Origin: Natrialba chahannaoensis JCM 10990
GTDB taxonomy: Archaea; Halobacteriota; Halobacteria; Halobacteriales; Natrialbaceae
Assembly (NCBI RefSeq): GCF_000337135.1
Contig: NZ_AOIN01000100.1
Span: 66,803-130,802 of the forward strand
Direction: 5' to 3'
DNA: 64,000 nt
This document shows positions 50,106 through 58,952 of this stretch, piece after piece. The notes under the pieces are model-generated. The model did no database searches. It saw only the letters and a program-made list of their open reading frames with translations, and was not told the origin of the DNA. The translations under genes and the position numbers were made by a program. The stretch's first letter is position 1. Every line of letters starts with the position of its first letter.

Positions 50106-51038
50106 TTACTCGTCGGGCGCGATTTCCTCGCGCAGCGTCTCCATCTCGACGACGCGCTCGGCGTGGGCGTTGTGCTGGTGGATCGACTCGTCGTTCGATT
50201 GCTTCATCGTCACGACTGCATCGTCTGGCAACTGGTCGAATTCGTCGACGACACCCTCCGCGAGCGAGCGCACACAGTCCTCGACGAACTTCGCGTCTGC
50301 GTGTGCCTCATAGGTCATGTGATCCTCGTCGGGGCGCTTGGCCAGGTTGTAGATTCGCGCGCTCATCGAATCGCGTGCGATGTCGATAATGTCGTTCAGG
50401 TCCACGTCGGGATCGCCGCCCGCCTCGACGGTGAGCGTCGCGTGCCCGCGCTGGGAGTGGCCCGGCTGTGGCACCTCTTCCAAGAACTGCGTGATCGTGT
50501 CCGCTTCGACGCCGAGGTTCTCGAGTGTCTGCTTTGCGCGTGCGGCGGACATACCCTGCGAGCACGGACAGACGGTCATCCCAGTTACTTCCGCGCCAAT
50601 CTCCTCGCGCGTGCCGTCATCGGTCGCCGTCGCGGAGGCGATGATATCGACGGTGTGCTGGGTCTCGCGGTCGCTCGCTGGCGTCTGCTCGCGGCGCATG
50701 AACTCGGCTTCCATCGAGACCTGTGCTTTCGACGTGTAGTCGTGCTTTTCAAGGAGTCGTTCGGCGGCGTCGCCACAGACCTCCTCGACACGGTAGGCTT
50801 CCTCGCGCGTGGCGTCTTCGAGAATCTCGTCGATGACCTCCATGTTGCGACTCATGTCCGCGCCCTTTCGCCAGGCAGGCAGATCGACGAAGACCTCGAA
50901 CTCGGCAGTGAGGACGATCGGTCGCTTGTCCTCGCGGGCGAGCTTGACGAGCTTTTCGACACCGGTGACGCCGACCTGACTCAGGCCGACGGTGACATCT
51001 GGCGAGGATGCCTGTACGTCCGGCAACTGGTGACTCAT
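50106..51038 (-). CDS. mptA: GTP cyclohydrolase MptA (type IB)
   Basis: A 310-aa GTP cyclohydrolase of the FolE2/MptA (COG1469) family, first step of the archaeal pterin and, in haloarchaea, archaeosine pathways. Metal and active-site features are [16 protein letters not shown] (~155-170) and the conserved [16 protein letters not shown] region. The N-terminal [18 protein letters not shown] and C-terminal [19 protein letters not shown] are typical. It is monocistronic and convergent with the TrmB gene, 11 bp between stops. Confidence 0.92.
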   Translation of the reverse strand: MSHQLPDVQASSPDVTVGLSQVGVTGVEKLVKLAREDKRPIVLTAEFEVFVDLPAWRKGADMSRNMEVIDEILEDATREEAYRVEEVCGDAAERLLEKHDYTSKAQVSMEAEFMRREQTPASDRETQHTVDIIASATATDDGTREEIGAEVTGMTVCPCSQGMSAARAKQTLENLGVEADTITQFLEEVPQPGHSQRGHATLTVEAGGDPDVDLNDIIDIARDSMSARIYNLAKRPDEDHMTYEAHADAKFVEDCVRSLAEGVVDEFDQLPDDAVVTMKQSNDESIHQHNAHAERVVEMETLREEIAPDE

Positions 51039-51159
51039 TGCCCGTATTCAGGGGAGCGCGCGATTATGCCTTTCGGAACGGACAGTTCACTGCCGAATAC
51101 CGGCAGACGGCACCGGTTGCGCTGTGGACCACCGTGGAACCGCTCCAGCGCGACATCTC

Positions 51160-51193
51160 TTTAAGTGGTTCTGGTCACAAGGTGTAGCTACGA
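51160..51193 (+). repeat. 34-bp direct repeat, copy 1 (upstream of nucleotidyltransferase)
   Basis: TTTAAGT-N2-TTCTGGTCAC is followed by AAGGTGTAGCTACGA. The TTTAAGT part resembles a haloarchaeal TATA box; the conserved part continues ~25 bp downstream, beyond a core promoter. Copies 2 and 3 are at 52264 and 52389. Confidence 0.8.
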
Positions 51194-51254
51194 GCAGCAC
51201 TCTGTGGCCACGCGGCTTCTTGTGGACTGGCGGCTTCGGTCGTGAGTTGAACGA

Positions 51255-52268
51255 ATGATGCCAACAGCGCCAGCAGCTTCCTCACGAGTTCCAGCGCGTG
51301 TTCGAACCATCATCGAGCGTCAGCTTGAGCGCATCGAGCACACGCACGACATCAAGGTCGTGCTAGCCGTCGCTCGCGGAAGCCACGCCTGGGGTGGAGC
51401 GAGTCCGGCGAGTGACTACGACGTCGGGCTCGTCTTCGCACCAACTGATCTCCGGCAGTACGCACATCTCGAGCGTCCCGATGACACCCTCGTCACACAG
51501 TTCAGTGGCGAGGACAACGTCGACTATCAGGGCTGGAGCATCCGGAAATTCACGGACCTGCTCGCGGGTTCGAACGACGGTGCCCTCGACCTCGTTCGAA
51601 GCCCCATCCGGTACCGAATCGCGTGTGAGCCGTCCGTTCTCGACGAACTCCGGGCTTACATCGAACACACGTACAACCCGATGGACCTCTATCACGCTTA
51701 CCGCGGGATCGCGGCGAGTAACTACCGGAAGTACATCTCACACCACCTCGTGCGCACCGACGACGAACTGTTTCCTATCGTGGACACTCGTACCGATAGC
51801 TACGTCGTCGAACGAGCGACAGAAGGAACGGGCGATGGCACGGCGACCATGACCATCGCTGCAGACGACGAGCGCTTCACCGAAACACAGACGAAACCCA
51901 CCGTCAAGCGCAATCTCACGATCTATCGCGCGTCGATGGCCGCACGCTATCTGCAGGCGACTGGTGAGTGTGGGGTGGCTAGCGACACCCCCACCAGCCC
52001 CACCAGCCACGACCTACCAGCACTCGAGTTCGAACAGTTTCTCACCGAGCAGGCACCAGCGGTCTTCGACACTGAACGAATCGAGCGCACACAGGACCTG
52101 CTCGAGCGAAAGCACCGTGGTGAGGGCGACGACGTGGTCGGCGACGTCGTCGGTCGCGAGTTCGCCCACCCGCCAGTCGATATTGAGCCGGCGATTCACG
52201 CGCGTTCAGGCCCGGTGCCGGGGAGACTGGACGAGTTTACCGACGAGTTGCTCGCGGCAGTTCTTTAA
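51255..52268 (+). CDS. Nucleotidyltransferase, pol-beta superfamily (YcgL/RlaP-like)
   Basis: A 337-aa protein with the pol-beta nucleotidyltransferase motif: AVARGSHAWGGASPASDYDV (~35-54), the GS...DxD signature with the catalytic Asp pair at the end. The second part is helical (YNPMDLYHAYRGIAASNYRK). The arrangement matches the YcgL/RlaP group of predicted nucleotidyltransferases, some of which sit in RNA repair operons; no ligase or repair partner is visible here. It is bracketed by two ~34-bp direct repeats, and its stop codon lies inside the second, which could mean that the gene arrived or is regulated as a cassette. Confidence 0.8.
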   Translation: MMPTAPAASSRVPARVRTIIERQLERIEHTHDIKVVLAVARGSHAWGGASPASDYDVGLVFAPTDLRQYAHLERPDDTLVTQFSGEDNVDYQGWSIRKFTDLLAGSNDGALDLVRSPIRYRIACEPSVLDELRAYIEHTYNPMDLYHAYRGIAASNYRKYISHHLVRTDDELFPIVDTRTDSYVVERATEGTGDGTATMTIAADDERFTETQTKPTVKRNLTIYRASMAARYLQATGECGVASDTPTSPTSHDLPALEFEQFLTEQAPAVFDTERIERTQDLLERKHRGEGDDVVGDVVGREFAHPPVDIEPAIHARSGPVPGRLDEFTDELLAAVL

Positions 52269-52297
52269 GTACTTCTGGTCATAAGGTGTAGATACGA
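52264..52297 (+). repeat. 34-bp direct repeat, copy 2 (overlaps a stop codon)
   Basis: TTTAAGT-N2-TTCTGGTCAT then AAGGTGTAGATACGA, with two or three differences from the other copies. The TAA of the nucleotidyltransferase is the TAA of TTTAAGT. Confidence 0.8.
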
Positions 52298-52388
52298 CGG
52301 GTCACCGACGCGCTGTTTTGCGTCGGTTCGTTTGAATCAAGTAGTCGTTCGACCGTCCACCGCCGTTCGTCTCGCGCCGGCAACGTTC

Positions 52389-52422
52389 TTTAAGTGCCTC
52401 TGGTCACAAGGTGTAGCTACGA
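52389..52422 (+). repeat. 34-bp direct repeat, copy 3 (upstream of RNA polymerase epsilon-type gene)
   Basis: TTTAAGT-N2-CTCTGGTCAC then AAGGTGTAGCTACGA. Copies 2 and 3 also share GTTCTTTAAGT at their left edge. The next gene starts at 52603, ~180 bp downstream, so if this is a promoter the transcript has a long leader. The interval 52298-52602 contains no other supported feature. Confidence 0.8.
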
Positions 52423-52602
52423 GGAGCTTTTCACGGGACGACAACGCTTGGAGAGCGGTTGCGCTGGTTCCCGTTCAACTCGAGTGCGTGAGTGCGGAAC
52501 GAAACAATATCCTGGAAAGCTGTCGGATCGACTGTCAGTCGCGCTGAAACGCGCCGCAAAACGAGCGAGCCTTTTTCTGTCTCCCTGTCTGAGCGACAGA
52601 CA

Positions 52603-53493
52603 ATGGACGACGACGGTGCCGACAGCAGTCCAGTCCCCGAGCGGGCGGGAGCCGTCACTGCCCGCCCTGATCACGCCGGAGAGCGCCCAGAGCGCCCGCT
52701 GGAGAGCCGTCCCGGTGCAGGTGCGCTCTCCCGCGCGGCCGCAAAGCGGGACACGACGGTCCGTCAGTGGGGTATCGTCACGCCGAGTGCAACCGTCATC
52801 GGCCGCGCTGAATCACCCGATGCGGACCTCTCGGAGAGCGTTCGGCGACTTCACGATGAACAACACGCCGCCACGCCAGGCTACAGCGAGCGTGCCCACC
52901 ACCTCGATCGACTGCGGACGACGCAGGCGCTGTGTAACGCACTTGAGCTCACCCCCTGGCAGCGCGACCTCGCGCTCGGTGTCATGGACGAGATCGACCT
53001 GACGGAGTTCGGGAGTCAGCGTGCGATTCCCAAGGTCGCACTGGTGGTGATCCGCCACGTCGTCGATCTCGATCGCCGGGCTTATTTCGGGCTCGACGAC
53101 ATCGACGCCCAGGCGCTGTCGGCCGATCGAATGGACGAACTGTTCGGCCAGTACCGCGCTCACGACATCACCGATGAGCCCACGTTCAAACGCCTCGCGG
53201 CGGATCACGGCCTCGATACGACGAGTCTGAATCGCCTTCGGCGAGTACTGAAGTCCCAACTCGATGATGAACTGCCGGCGTACGGACGGAATCCGTATCG
53301 TGATCCGAATCTGCCGGCTGCGACCGAAGCCAATGCGACTGGAGATGGGGAGGGTGACGGCGATACAGTGGCGAACGAAGCGACGGGGAACGGTGAGATT
53401 GGCGATGAGACGAGTGATTCTGGACCTGGTGCCGATCTCGATACCACTACCACCACCGATACCGACTCCAGTGACGACACGACACCTAACTGA
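52603..53493 (+). CDS. Haloarchaeal DNA-directed RNA polymerase epsilon-type protein
   Basis: A 296-aa protein matching the haloarchaeal family annotated as RNA polymerase subunit epsilon. Recognised segments are TTVRQWGIVTPSATVIGRAE, SVRRLHDEQHAATPGYSERA and TPWQRDLALGVMDEIDLTEF followed by GSQRAIPKVALVVIRHVVD. The C-terminal helix pair ends YGRNPYRDPNLPA. The first ~50 and last ~65 residues are disordered and acidic or Thr-rich. It is probably a TFIIB/cyclin-like helical protein working with transcription; the role is not biochemically settled. The ATG at 52603 is the first sensible start; the frame is open further upstream. Confidence 0.78.
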   Translation: MDDDGADSSPVPERAGAVTARPDHAGERPERPLESRPGAGALSRAAAKRDTTVRQWGIVTPSATVIGRAESPDADLSESVRRLHDEQHAATPGYSERAHHLDRLRTTQALCNALELTPWQRDLALGVMDEIDLTEFGSQRAIPKVALVVIRHVVDLDRRAYFGLDDIDAQALSADRMDELFGQYRAHDITDEPTFKRLAADHGLDTTSLNRLRRVLKSQLDDELPAYGRNPYRDPNLPAATEANATGDGEGDGDTVANEATGNGEIGDETSDSGPGADLDTTTTTDTDSSDDTTPN

Positions 53494-53558
53494 CACACCG
53501 GTGTAACACTCCTTCCTCCCGCAACCGCACGATGCGACCGGGTCGCCCGAGATCGCAG

Positions 53559-54503
53559 TCACTCGAGTTTCTCGAGTGCGGTGAAGAAATCGGACTGGGG
53601 GCCGACGAGCGTCGTCGGTTTGGGCGCGGTGGTGACGGTGACGCTTGCGGGCGGCTCGAGTTGCTGGCGGTTGCGGCCATCGCTGATCACGAACGCGGTC
53701 GCTGCGTCCTCGACGGTGATCGTCACCGATGCGTCGGCATCGATGACGAGTGGCGGTCGGCCGTCTACAGCGGCCATCTGTGTGACGAGGAGTGCGTCAG
53801 CGTTGGGGTGAACGAGGGGACCACCCTCGCTCAGGTTGTACGCGGTCGAGCCGGTTGGCGTCGAAATGAGGACGCCGTCGGCGTGTCCGGAAGCGTACTG
53901 TCGGCCGTCGACGGCGACACGAATCGTTGCGCCGCCGCCGTGTCCTCGTCGCGGGCCATGAACGACGATTTCGTTGAGTGCGGGTTCGAGTGTCCAGTTG
54001 GGCGTGTTTTCGGTGTTTTCGGTGTCGGTGGTTTCGGTCGCAGTCGCGGTTGCAGTGGTATCATCCCCACACATAGCATCAGCCGGTGTTGCCCTGAGTC
54101 GACGCAACGTTCGCCGTTGTGCCCCCAGGTCGTCATCAGCATGTAACTGGGAGACGACATCAGGCACGACATCAAGCGCATCCGACGGCGGAACAGCATT
54201 GAGAAACCCAACCTCACCAAGGTTGACGCCGAGAATCGGCGTCTCGCCAACCTCACGGGCGACGTATAGGAGCGTGCCATCCCCGCCGATACTCACGACG
54301 AGGTCGAACTCGGCCATCGCCGCGACGGGGACACTCGGAATCGAAACGTGCTCGGCAGTCAGTTCGTCAACCGCGACGGTGGTCTCGACGGCGGCCCGAT
54401 TCTCGAGTGCAGTCCGGAGCGCTGTTGCGAGGTCGTAGGCACGGTCGTTTGCTCGCTGGGCGACGATACCGACATCGACAGTGGCACTCGAGACGTCTGC
54501 CAT
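53559..54503 (-). CDS. nadK: NAD kinase
   Basis: A 314-aa NAD kinase (PpnK family) phosphorylating NAD to NADP. The GGDG motif is in LVVSIGGDGTLLYVAREVG. The NE/D-type motif is LNEIVVHG, and the substrate region is GHADGVLISTPTGSTAYNLSEGGPLVHP. A low-complexity insert (~140-165, Thr/Glu-rich TATATATETTDTENTENT) sits in a surface loop and is coded by short repeats. I chose the ATG at 54503 (MADVSSATVDVGIV). NAD synthase is encoded 2.7 kb away (57171). Confidence 0.93.
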   Translation of the reverse strand: MADVSSATVDVGIVAQRANDRAYDLATALRTALENRAAVETTVAVDELTAEHVSIPSVPVAAMAEFDLVVSIGGDGTLLYVAREVGETPILGVNLGEVGFLNAVPPSDALDVVPDVVSQLHADDDLGAQRRTLRRLRATPADAMCGDDTTATATATETTDTENTENTPNWTLEPALNEIVVHGPRRGHGGGATIRVAVDGRQYASGHADGVLISTPTGSTAYNLSEGGPLVHPNADALLVTQMAAVDGRPPLVIDADASVTITVEDAATAFVISDGRNRQQLEPPASVTVTTAPKPTTLVGPQSDFFTALEKLE

Positions 54504-54726
54504 CGGTTTGAGTACCGTCGCCGTTGGCAAAAAGTCATGCCTGGTACGGAGTAGTTGGTGTGGTCGAAGCAGTTGATGCGGGCGAAGCAGTCAGAGCAGT
54601 CCCAGCAGGCAAAACAGTTGCAATTGAAGGGCGACTGTGGAGCGTGGAGCTTCTGACCCGAAGTAAACCGCGACTAGGGTTTCGTTTGCAGTCCATACTT
54701 TTCCGAATCCGAGGACACCAGCGATT

Positions 54727-54972
54727 ATGGCACAGCGCACGACAGTTGATCAGGCGAAGTCACGAGACGAGCTTGCGGCCTATTTCGAGCACCTCGCTGC
54801 AGAGTTCAGAGCCGACGGCGAACACGTCGATATCGACGTTGGGAACAAGACAGTAACGCTCTCACCGCCCGAAACGGTCGAGACATCGATCGACGTGGTC
54901 GAGCGATCGACGATGTTCCGCGGGAACCGGGAGACGGTACGGATCGAGTTGAACTGGAAACCCGAGCAGTAG
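54727..54972 (+). CDS. amphi-Trp domain protein
   Basis: An 81-aa protein covering one amphi-Trp domain: KSRDELAAYFEHLAAEFRAD, a beta meander (HVDIDVGNKTVTLSPPETVETSIDVVE) and the closing RETVRIELNWKPE with its Trp. The domain occurs widely in archaea with unknown function. It stands alone between nadK (divergent) and a membrane protein gene. Confidence 0.85.
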   Translation: MAQRTTVDQAKSRDELAAYFEHLAAEFRADGEHVDIDVGNKTVTLSPPETVETSIDVVERSTMFRGNRETVRIELNWKPEQ

Positions 54973-55192
54973 AGGAGCTGTCGGTTCTATCGATCCCGTC
55001 GATTCCGTTGTTCCCGTCGTTTCGGATGCTCTCGCCACGTTCCGTTTCAGTCTGTGCATCGTTTCCATCCGTTTCGTCGGTTCCATCGTTTTCACCGTCC
55101 CCGTCTCTCTCATCATCAGTCATGTCGACTTCACTGGCAGAACAGCGCCTGAGAGGGTAGATTGATATGACCGCAGTCGATAGTGTGGTGAG

Positions 55193-56998
55193 ATGCGTCG
55201 TTCGATCGTCATCGGAACCATTCTGCTGGTGGCCACCGTCTTGCTTATCGGTGGCCCCTCGCTATTGTTCTCGCCATCCACAAGCGATGTCGCCCCCGAA
55301 ACGGAAGACAAACCGACCCCCGAGATCATCTCCTTCGACGACAGCGACAGTGGATTTTGGCCGTACCTCAACGCCAGAGAGGCCCACGAACAGCGCAGTC
55401 CGCTCAACGTCGTCGTCCGCGGGGAAACCGAGACGATCGTCCAGTTGTTGACCGCCTACGGCGGCGGTGACTGGGAGGAAACCGACCACGACCACTTCGA
55501 TACGGACGACCTCGTCGGATTCGCTCAGAACGAGAGCACAACAGACGACCAGATCGAGCCAGATTCCCCTGCAGAATCTACCCAAGAGGCGGCGACAACT
55601 GAGACAGAGACAGAGACAGAGACAGAGACAGCTGTCGGCTCACAAACGGACACCGAAATGGAGGCCACTCTGAACGGCGAATTGGACGCTGACACAGACG
55701 CAGAGCAAGAGTCGGGAGCAGCGTCAGGACCTTACCCAGACTCACACACCGCACCGAACTCGAGTACGACTGCACAGGCAGAGACGACAGCCGAGAACGA
55801 CGTAGGTGAGACAAGCGAGGATGGCGACAGTTCGACCGGCGTCGAGCGCACTGAGGGAACGGAACCAACCGAGACCGAGCCCAGCAACGAATCCGAGGCC
55901 GGCCACGAGCACGCGCTTCGCCCGGTCTCACCGACGGATATCCCGTGGTCGCAGGCCGACGGTGCAACCCGCTTTGCCTACCTCGACCCGGGCCCGGATG
56001 ACCAGGCCTACTGGACGACCGAGACGCTGCAACTCGAGGACGGCGAGTACTACGGCTACCGCTACCACATCCGTCTCTACGAGAGTCCGAACCCGGACGA
56101 CCAGTGGGTCGTCATGCAGACACACTCAGAACACTTCGACTGGTTCACCTTGCGACACCGCGTCGACGGCGTCGAGGGAGCACAGTCGCGTCTCGAACAG
56201 GATCTGATGGCGATTCCGGGCGTCGATCAACAGGAGGACCTCCAGCGGATCTACCTCGATAACAGTGGACCATCAGATGCCGACGGCTGGGCGACGAAGG
56301 TCGATCTGACGTTCTCTCCCGCGCTCGTCGTGCCGCTACTTCTTGGGATGCTTCTGCATCGTCGAACCGGGTGGCGGCTCGGTGGTGGCACACTGCGTAG
56401 TCGTGGGTGGCTAGGGCTGTCCTCGATAGACCCCGTGGAACGTTCTCGCGACGATGGCGACCTGCCACCACAGGGGATCGCAGCGCGGATCAGCGCCGAA
56501 CTCGACAACCACCTCACCGAGCGTGATCGGGAGCGACTCGCCGCAGCCGGAGGTCGCATCGAAGCGCGACACCTGATCCTCACGGGAACGATCCTCACGA
56601 TCATCCTTGGCGTCAGGATCCTTGGTATCGCCTTCGATCGGACGTTCTCGTTCATGACCGTGCACATGATCGCAGCATCGCTCTACCCGATCATCGCGCT
56701 CGGGTTGCCGGTTGGGACGTACGTGATCGCCAGCGGACTCGAGCGCCGACTCGATGCGGCGCTTGCGGCATCGGGCTCGCTCGCGGTGGCGATCTGGCTC
56801 GATTACAGCCTACTCGGCGTCGACGTGCTGCCACTCGACGTAGTCGTCCAGCGCATGCTCGTCGTCGTTGCACTCGGGCTGATCGCCGGCGGCGCTGCAC
56901 GCCGGGCAACACGTGAGAGTCGGTTCAACGACATGCTTCTCGTCGGTGCTAGCACGTGGGTGCTCGTGCTCGTCGGGACGCTGTTCGGGTACCTGTGA
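55193..56998 (+). CDS. Haloarchaeal membrane protein with acidic linker, function unknown
   Basis: A 601-aa protein. A signal/anchor helix (SIVIGTILLVATVLLIGGPSLL, ~4-25) and a short exported domain (~50-105) are followed by a long Thr/Glu linker (~110-245) whose TETETETE run comes from a GAGACA hexamer repeat (55601-55633). An outer domain follows (~245-375, YWTTETLQLEDGEYYGYRYH). A membrane helix (SPALVVPLLLGMLLHRR) and a cytoplasmic piece precede four to five C-terminal helices (~460-601). I do not recognise the family. A six-base tandem repeat (CTGTGA/TTGTGA units) begins at its stop codon (56991-57030). Confidence 0.7.
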   Translation: MRRSIVIGTILLVATVLLIGGPSLLFSPSTSDVAPETEDKPTPEIISFDDSDSGFWPYLNAREAHEQRSPLNVVVRGETETIVQLLTAYGGGDWEETDHDHFDTDDLVGFAQNESTTDDQIEPDSPAESTQEAATTETETETETETAVGSQTDTEMEATLNGELDADTDAEQESGAASGPYPDSHTAPNSSTTAQAETTAENDVGETSEDGDSSTGVERTEGTEPTETEPSNESEAGHEHALRPVSPTDIPWSQADGATRFAYLDPGPDDQAYWTTETLQLEDGEYYGYRYHIRLYESPNPDDQWVVMQTHSEHFDWFTLRHRVDGVEGAQSRLEQDLMAIPGVDQQEDLQRIYLDNSGPSDADGWATKVDLTFSPALVVPLLLGMLLHRRTGWRLGGGTLRSRGWLGLSSIDPVERSRDDGDLPPQGIAARISAELDNHLTERDRERLAAAGGRIEARHLILTGTILTIILGVRILGIAFDRTFSFMTVHMIAASLYPIIALGLPVGTYVIASGLERRLDAALAASGSLAVAIWLDYSLLGVDVLPLDVVVQRMLVVVALGLIAGGAARRATRESRFNDMLLVGASTWVLVLVGTLFGYL

Positions 56999-57030
56999 CT
57001 GTGACTGTGACTGTGATTGTGATTGTGATT
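56991..57030 (+). repeat. Hexamer microsatellite over a stop codon
   Basis: About six tandem CTGTGA/TTGTGA units. The first contains the TGA stop of the 601-aa membrane protein gene. Confidence 0.8.
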
Positions 57031-57170
57031 CGCTTCGCGAGTCACTGAAATCACTGCTGTACTCCCATGTCCGAAGGGGTTCGGCTACCAGGATGGGTGG
57101 TCAGTGCCCACCCGTCCAACAATCGACCGTGTGGACAGCATATTAGACACCTGGCCGCGTATAGCTGAGT

Positions 57171-57965
57171 ATGATCGATCCGCGGTTCTCGGAGACCGAA
57201 CTCGACCAGCACCACGACCACATTACGACGTTCATTCGAAATCAGATCGACGCGGCGGGCGTCGATGGTGCCGTTCTCGGTCTCTCGGGCGGGATCGACA
57301 GCACACTCACTGCCTACCTCGCCGCGGACGCACTCGGTGCCGAGAACGTACACGGCCTCGTCCTCCCCGCTGTCGTCAGCGGCGACGAGAACATGAGCGA
57401 CGCAGAACGGGTTGCACAGGAACTGGAGATGGCCCACGACGTCATCGAAATAGAGCCGATCGTCGACTCGCTACTGTCGGCGTATCCCGAAGCCGAAGGC
57501 GACCGCGAAGCCGTCGGCAACGCTCGCGCCCGCGTTCGGGCGGTTCTCAACTACCTCGTCGCAAATCACGAGAACCGCCTCGTACTGGGGACAGGCAACC
57601 GCAGCGAGGCTGCCGTCGGCTACTTCACGAAGTACGGCGACGGCGCGGTCGACTGTCACCCGGTCGGAAACCTCTACAAGGCACAAGTCCGCCAACTCGC
57701 ACGCCACGTCGGCGTCCCCGAGGACCTCGCGGCCAAGCCCGCGACTGCAGAGCTGTGGGCAGATCAAACCGACGAGAGCGAGATGGGACTCAGTTACGAA
57801 ACGCTCGACTCTATTCTCGTCGCACACGTTGACGGCCCGCTCTCGATCGCCGCAACCTGCCGCGAACTCGATGTCGAACCCGAAACCGTCGAACGCGTTC
57901 GTGGGATGTACGAGCACAGCGAACACAAGCGACAGGTCCCACCGTCACCAGAACCGCTCTCGTAA
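57171..57965 (+). CDS. nadE: NAD+ synthase (ammonia-type)
   Basis: A 264-aa NadE making NAD from deamido-NAD, ATP and ammonia. The PP-loop SGGIDSTLTAYLAADALG (~40-57) binds ATP. GTGNRSEAAVGYFTKYGDGAVD and PVGNLYKAQVRQLARHVGVP are the diagnostic segments, and PATAELWADQTDESEMGLSYETLD follows. No glutaminase domain is present. It is of normal length and alone in its transcript. Confidence 0.95.
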   Translation: MIDPRFSETELDQHHDHITTFIRNQIDAAGVDGAVLGLSGGIDSTLTAYLAADALGAENVHGLVLPAVVSGDENMSDAERVAQELEMAHDVIEIEPIVDSLLSAYPEAEGDREAVGNARARVRAVLNYLVANHENRLVLGTGNRSEAAVGYFTKYGDGAVDCHPVGNLYKAQVRQLARHVGVPEDLAAKPATAELWADQTDESEMGLSYETLDSILVAHVDGPLSIAATCRELDVEPETVERVRGMYEHSEHKRQVPPSPEPLS

Positions 57966-58085
57966 GCTCGCCGGAACACCCGCTCTGACCTGTCCGTCAT
58001 CCCACTTACTATAGTGCGACTTGTCTGGTACAGTCAGTCGCGGCAGCAGTTCCAGTTCCCGGCAGCAACACCAACCGTATCGCTG

Positions 58086-58892
58086 TCACTCCAGCACTGA
58101 TTCGATCTCAGCCGCGTGCATAGCCACTAGCTCTGCGAACGCATCCGCCTCGCGACGCTCCTGTTCTGCGTGCTCGCTGTCGTCACGAAGACGGCGTTTC
58201 AGCACCGCCAGCGTCTCGCTCGGATGCTTGGCGATCGAGGAAACCACCTCACGGGGATCGTCCTCGATCCGCGAAATGAGTCCCATTCGAAGCGCTTCCT
58301 CCGCGTCGACGGTTCGTCCAGAGAGAGCGAACTCGAGTGCGTTGCCCTCACCGACGACGTTCGGGAGCCGGGCGGTGCCGCCCCAGGCACCAAAGAGGCC
58401 AAAGGTGACACCAGGTTCGCCGTAGGTTGACTCGGGCGTGCCGACACGAACGTCACAGGCCAGCGCGAGTTCGAGGCCACCGCCCATTGCAGGGCCGTCG
58501 ATGCCGGCGATGACGATCGCCGGACAGGTTTCGATCGCGCGGGCGACACGCTGGCCGAGGCGGGCGAACTCGCGGGCTGCGTCGCGGTCACCGTCGAGAT
58601 CAGCGACAGTGGTAAGATCTGCGCCCGCGCAAAAGGCGGGGCCGCGGCCGTGGAGATAGATGACTGCTGGAGAATCTGTGCCTGTTGACTGCGACTCGAT
58701 CGTTGCGGCAAGGGACTCGAGTCCGTCGACGGTGAGGGCGTTTCGCGCCTGGGGTCGGTCGAGAGCGATCGTTCGGATGCGAGAGTGATCAGGGGTGGTG
58801 GATTCCTGAGAGGGAGCAGGGTCGTCGTCCTCGCTAGAGCCATTAGTGTCCTCACGACCAGCGGGTCCCAGTCCGTCGAAACTGTCGATCAT
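58086..58892 (-). CDS. Enoyl-CoA hydratase/isomerase family protein
   Basis: A 268-aa crotonase-fold protein. ALDRPQARNALTVDGLESLA (~45-64) opens the domain. The oxyanion-hole segment is LHGRGPAFCAGADLTTVADL, and AGIDGPAMGGGLELALACDVRVGTPESTYGEPGVTFGLFG is the second conserved block, with Glu in the usual catalytic region. A disordered ~35-residue start precedes it. The substrate cannot be told; in haloarchaea such proteins serve beta-oxidation or amino-acid breakdown. It is convergent with nadE. Confidence 0.9.
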   Translation of the reverse strand: MIDSFDGLGPAGREDTNGSSEDDDPAPSQESTTPDHSRIRTIALDRPQARNALTVDGLESLAATIESQSTGTDSPAVIYLHGRGPAFCAGADLTTVADLDGDRDAAREFARLGQRVARAIETCPAIVIAGIDGPAMGGGLELALACDVRVGTPESTYGEPGVTFGLFGAWGGTARLPNVVGEGNALEFALSGRTVDAEEALRMGLISRIEDDPREVVSSIAKHPSETLAVLKRRLRDDSEHAEQERREADAFAELVAMHAAEIESVLE

Positions 58893-58952
58893 GTCGAGAG
58901 TCGATCCGGCGTTTCCAAAGGTCTTTGCCTCCGCCCTCGTAACATCCCGCTA

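Noticed and set aside
51160..52422. CRISPR-like reading of the three 34-bp repeats
   Set aside because: Spacing of about 1100 and 125 bp is irregular and the first interval is a gene; they are direct repeats of another kind.
54806..55123. An acidic minus-strand frame (MTDDERDGDGEND...) after the amphi-Trp gene
   Set aside because: Its first half looks haloarchaeal, but it runs antisense through the amphi-Trp gene and consists of simple Asp/Gly/Thr repeats without a plausible end.
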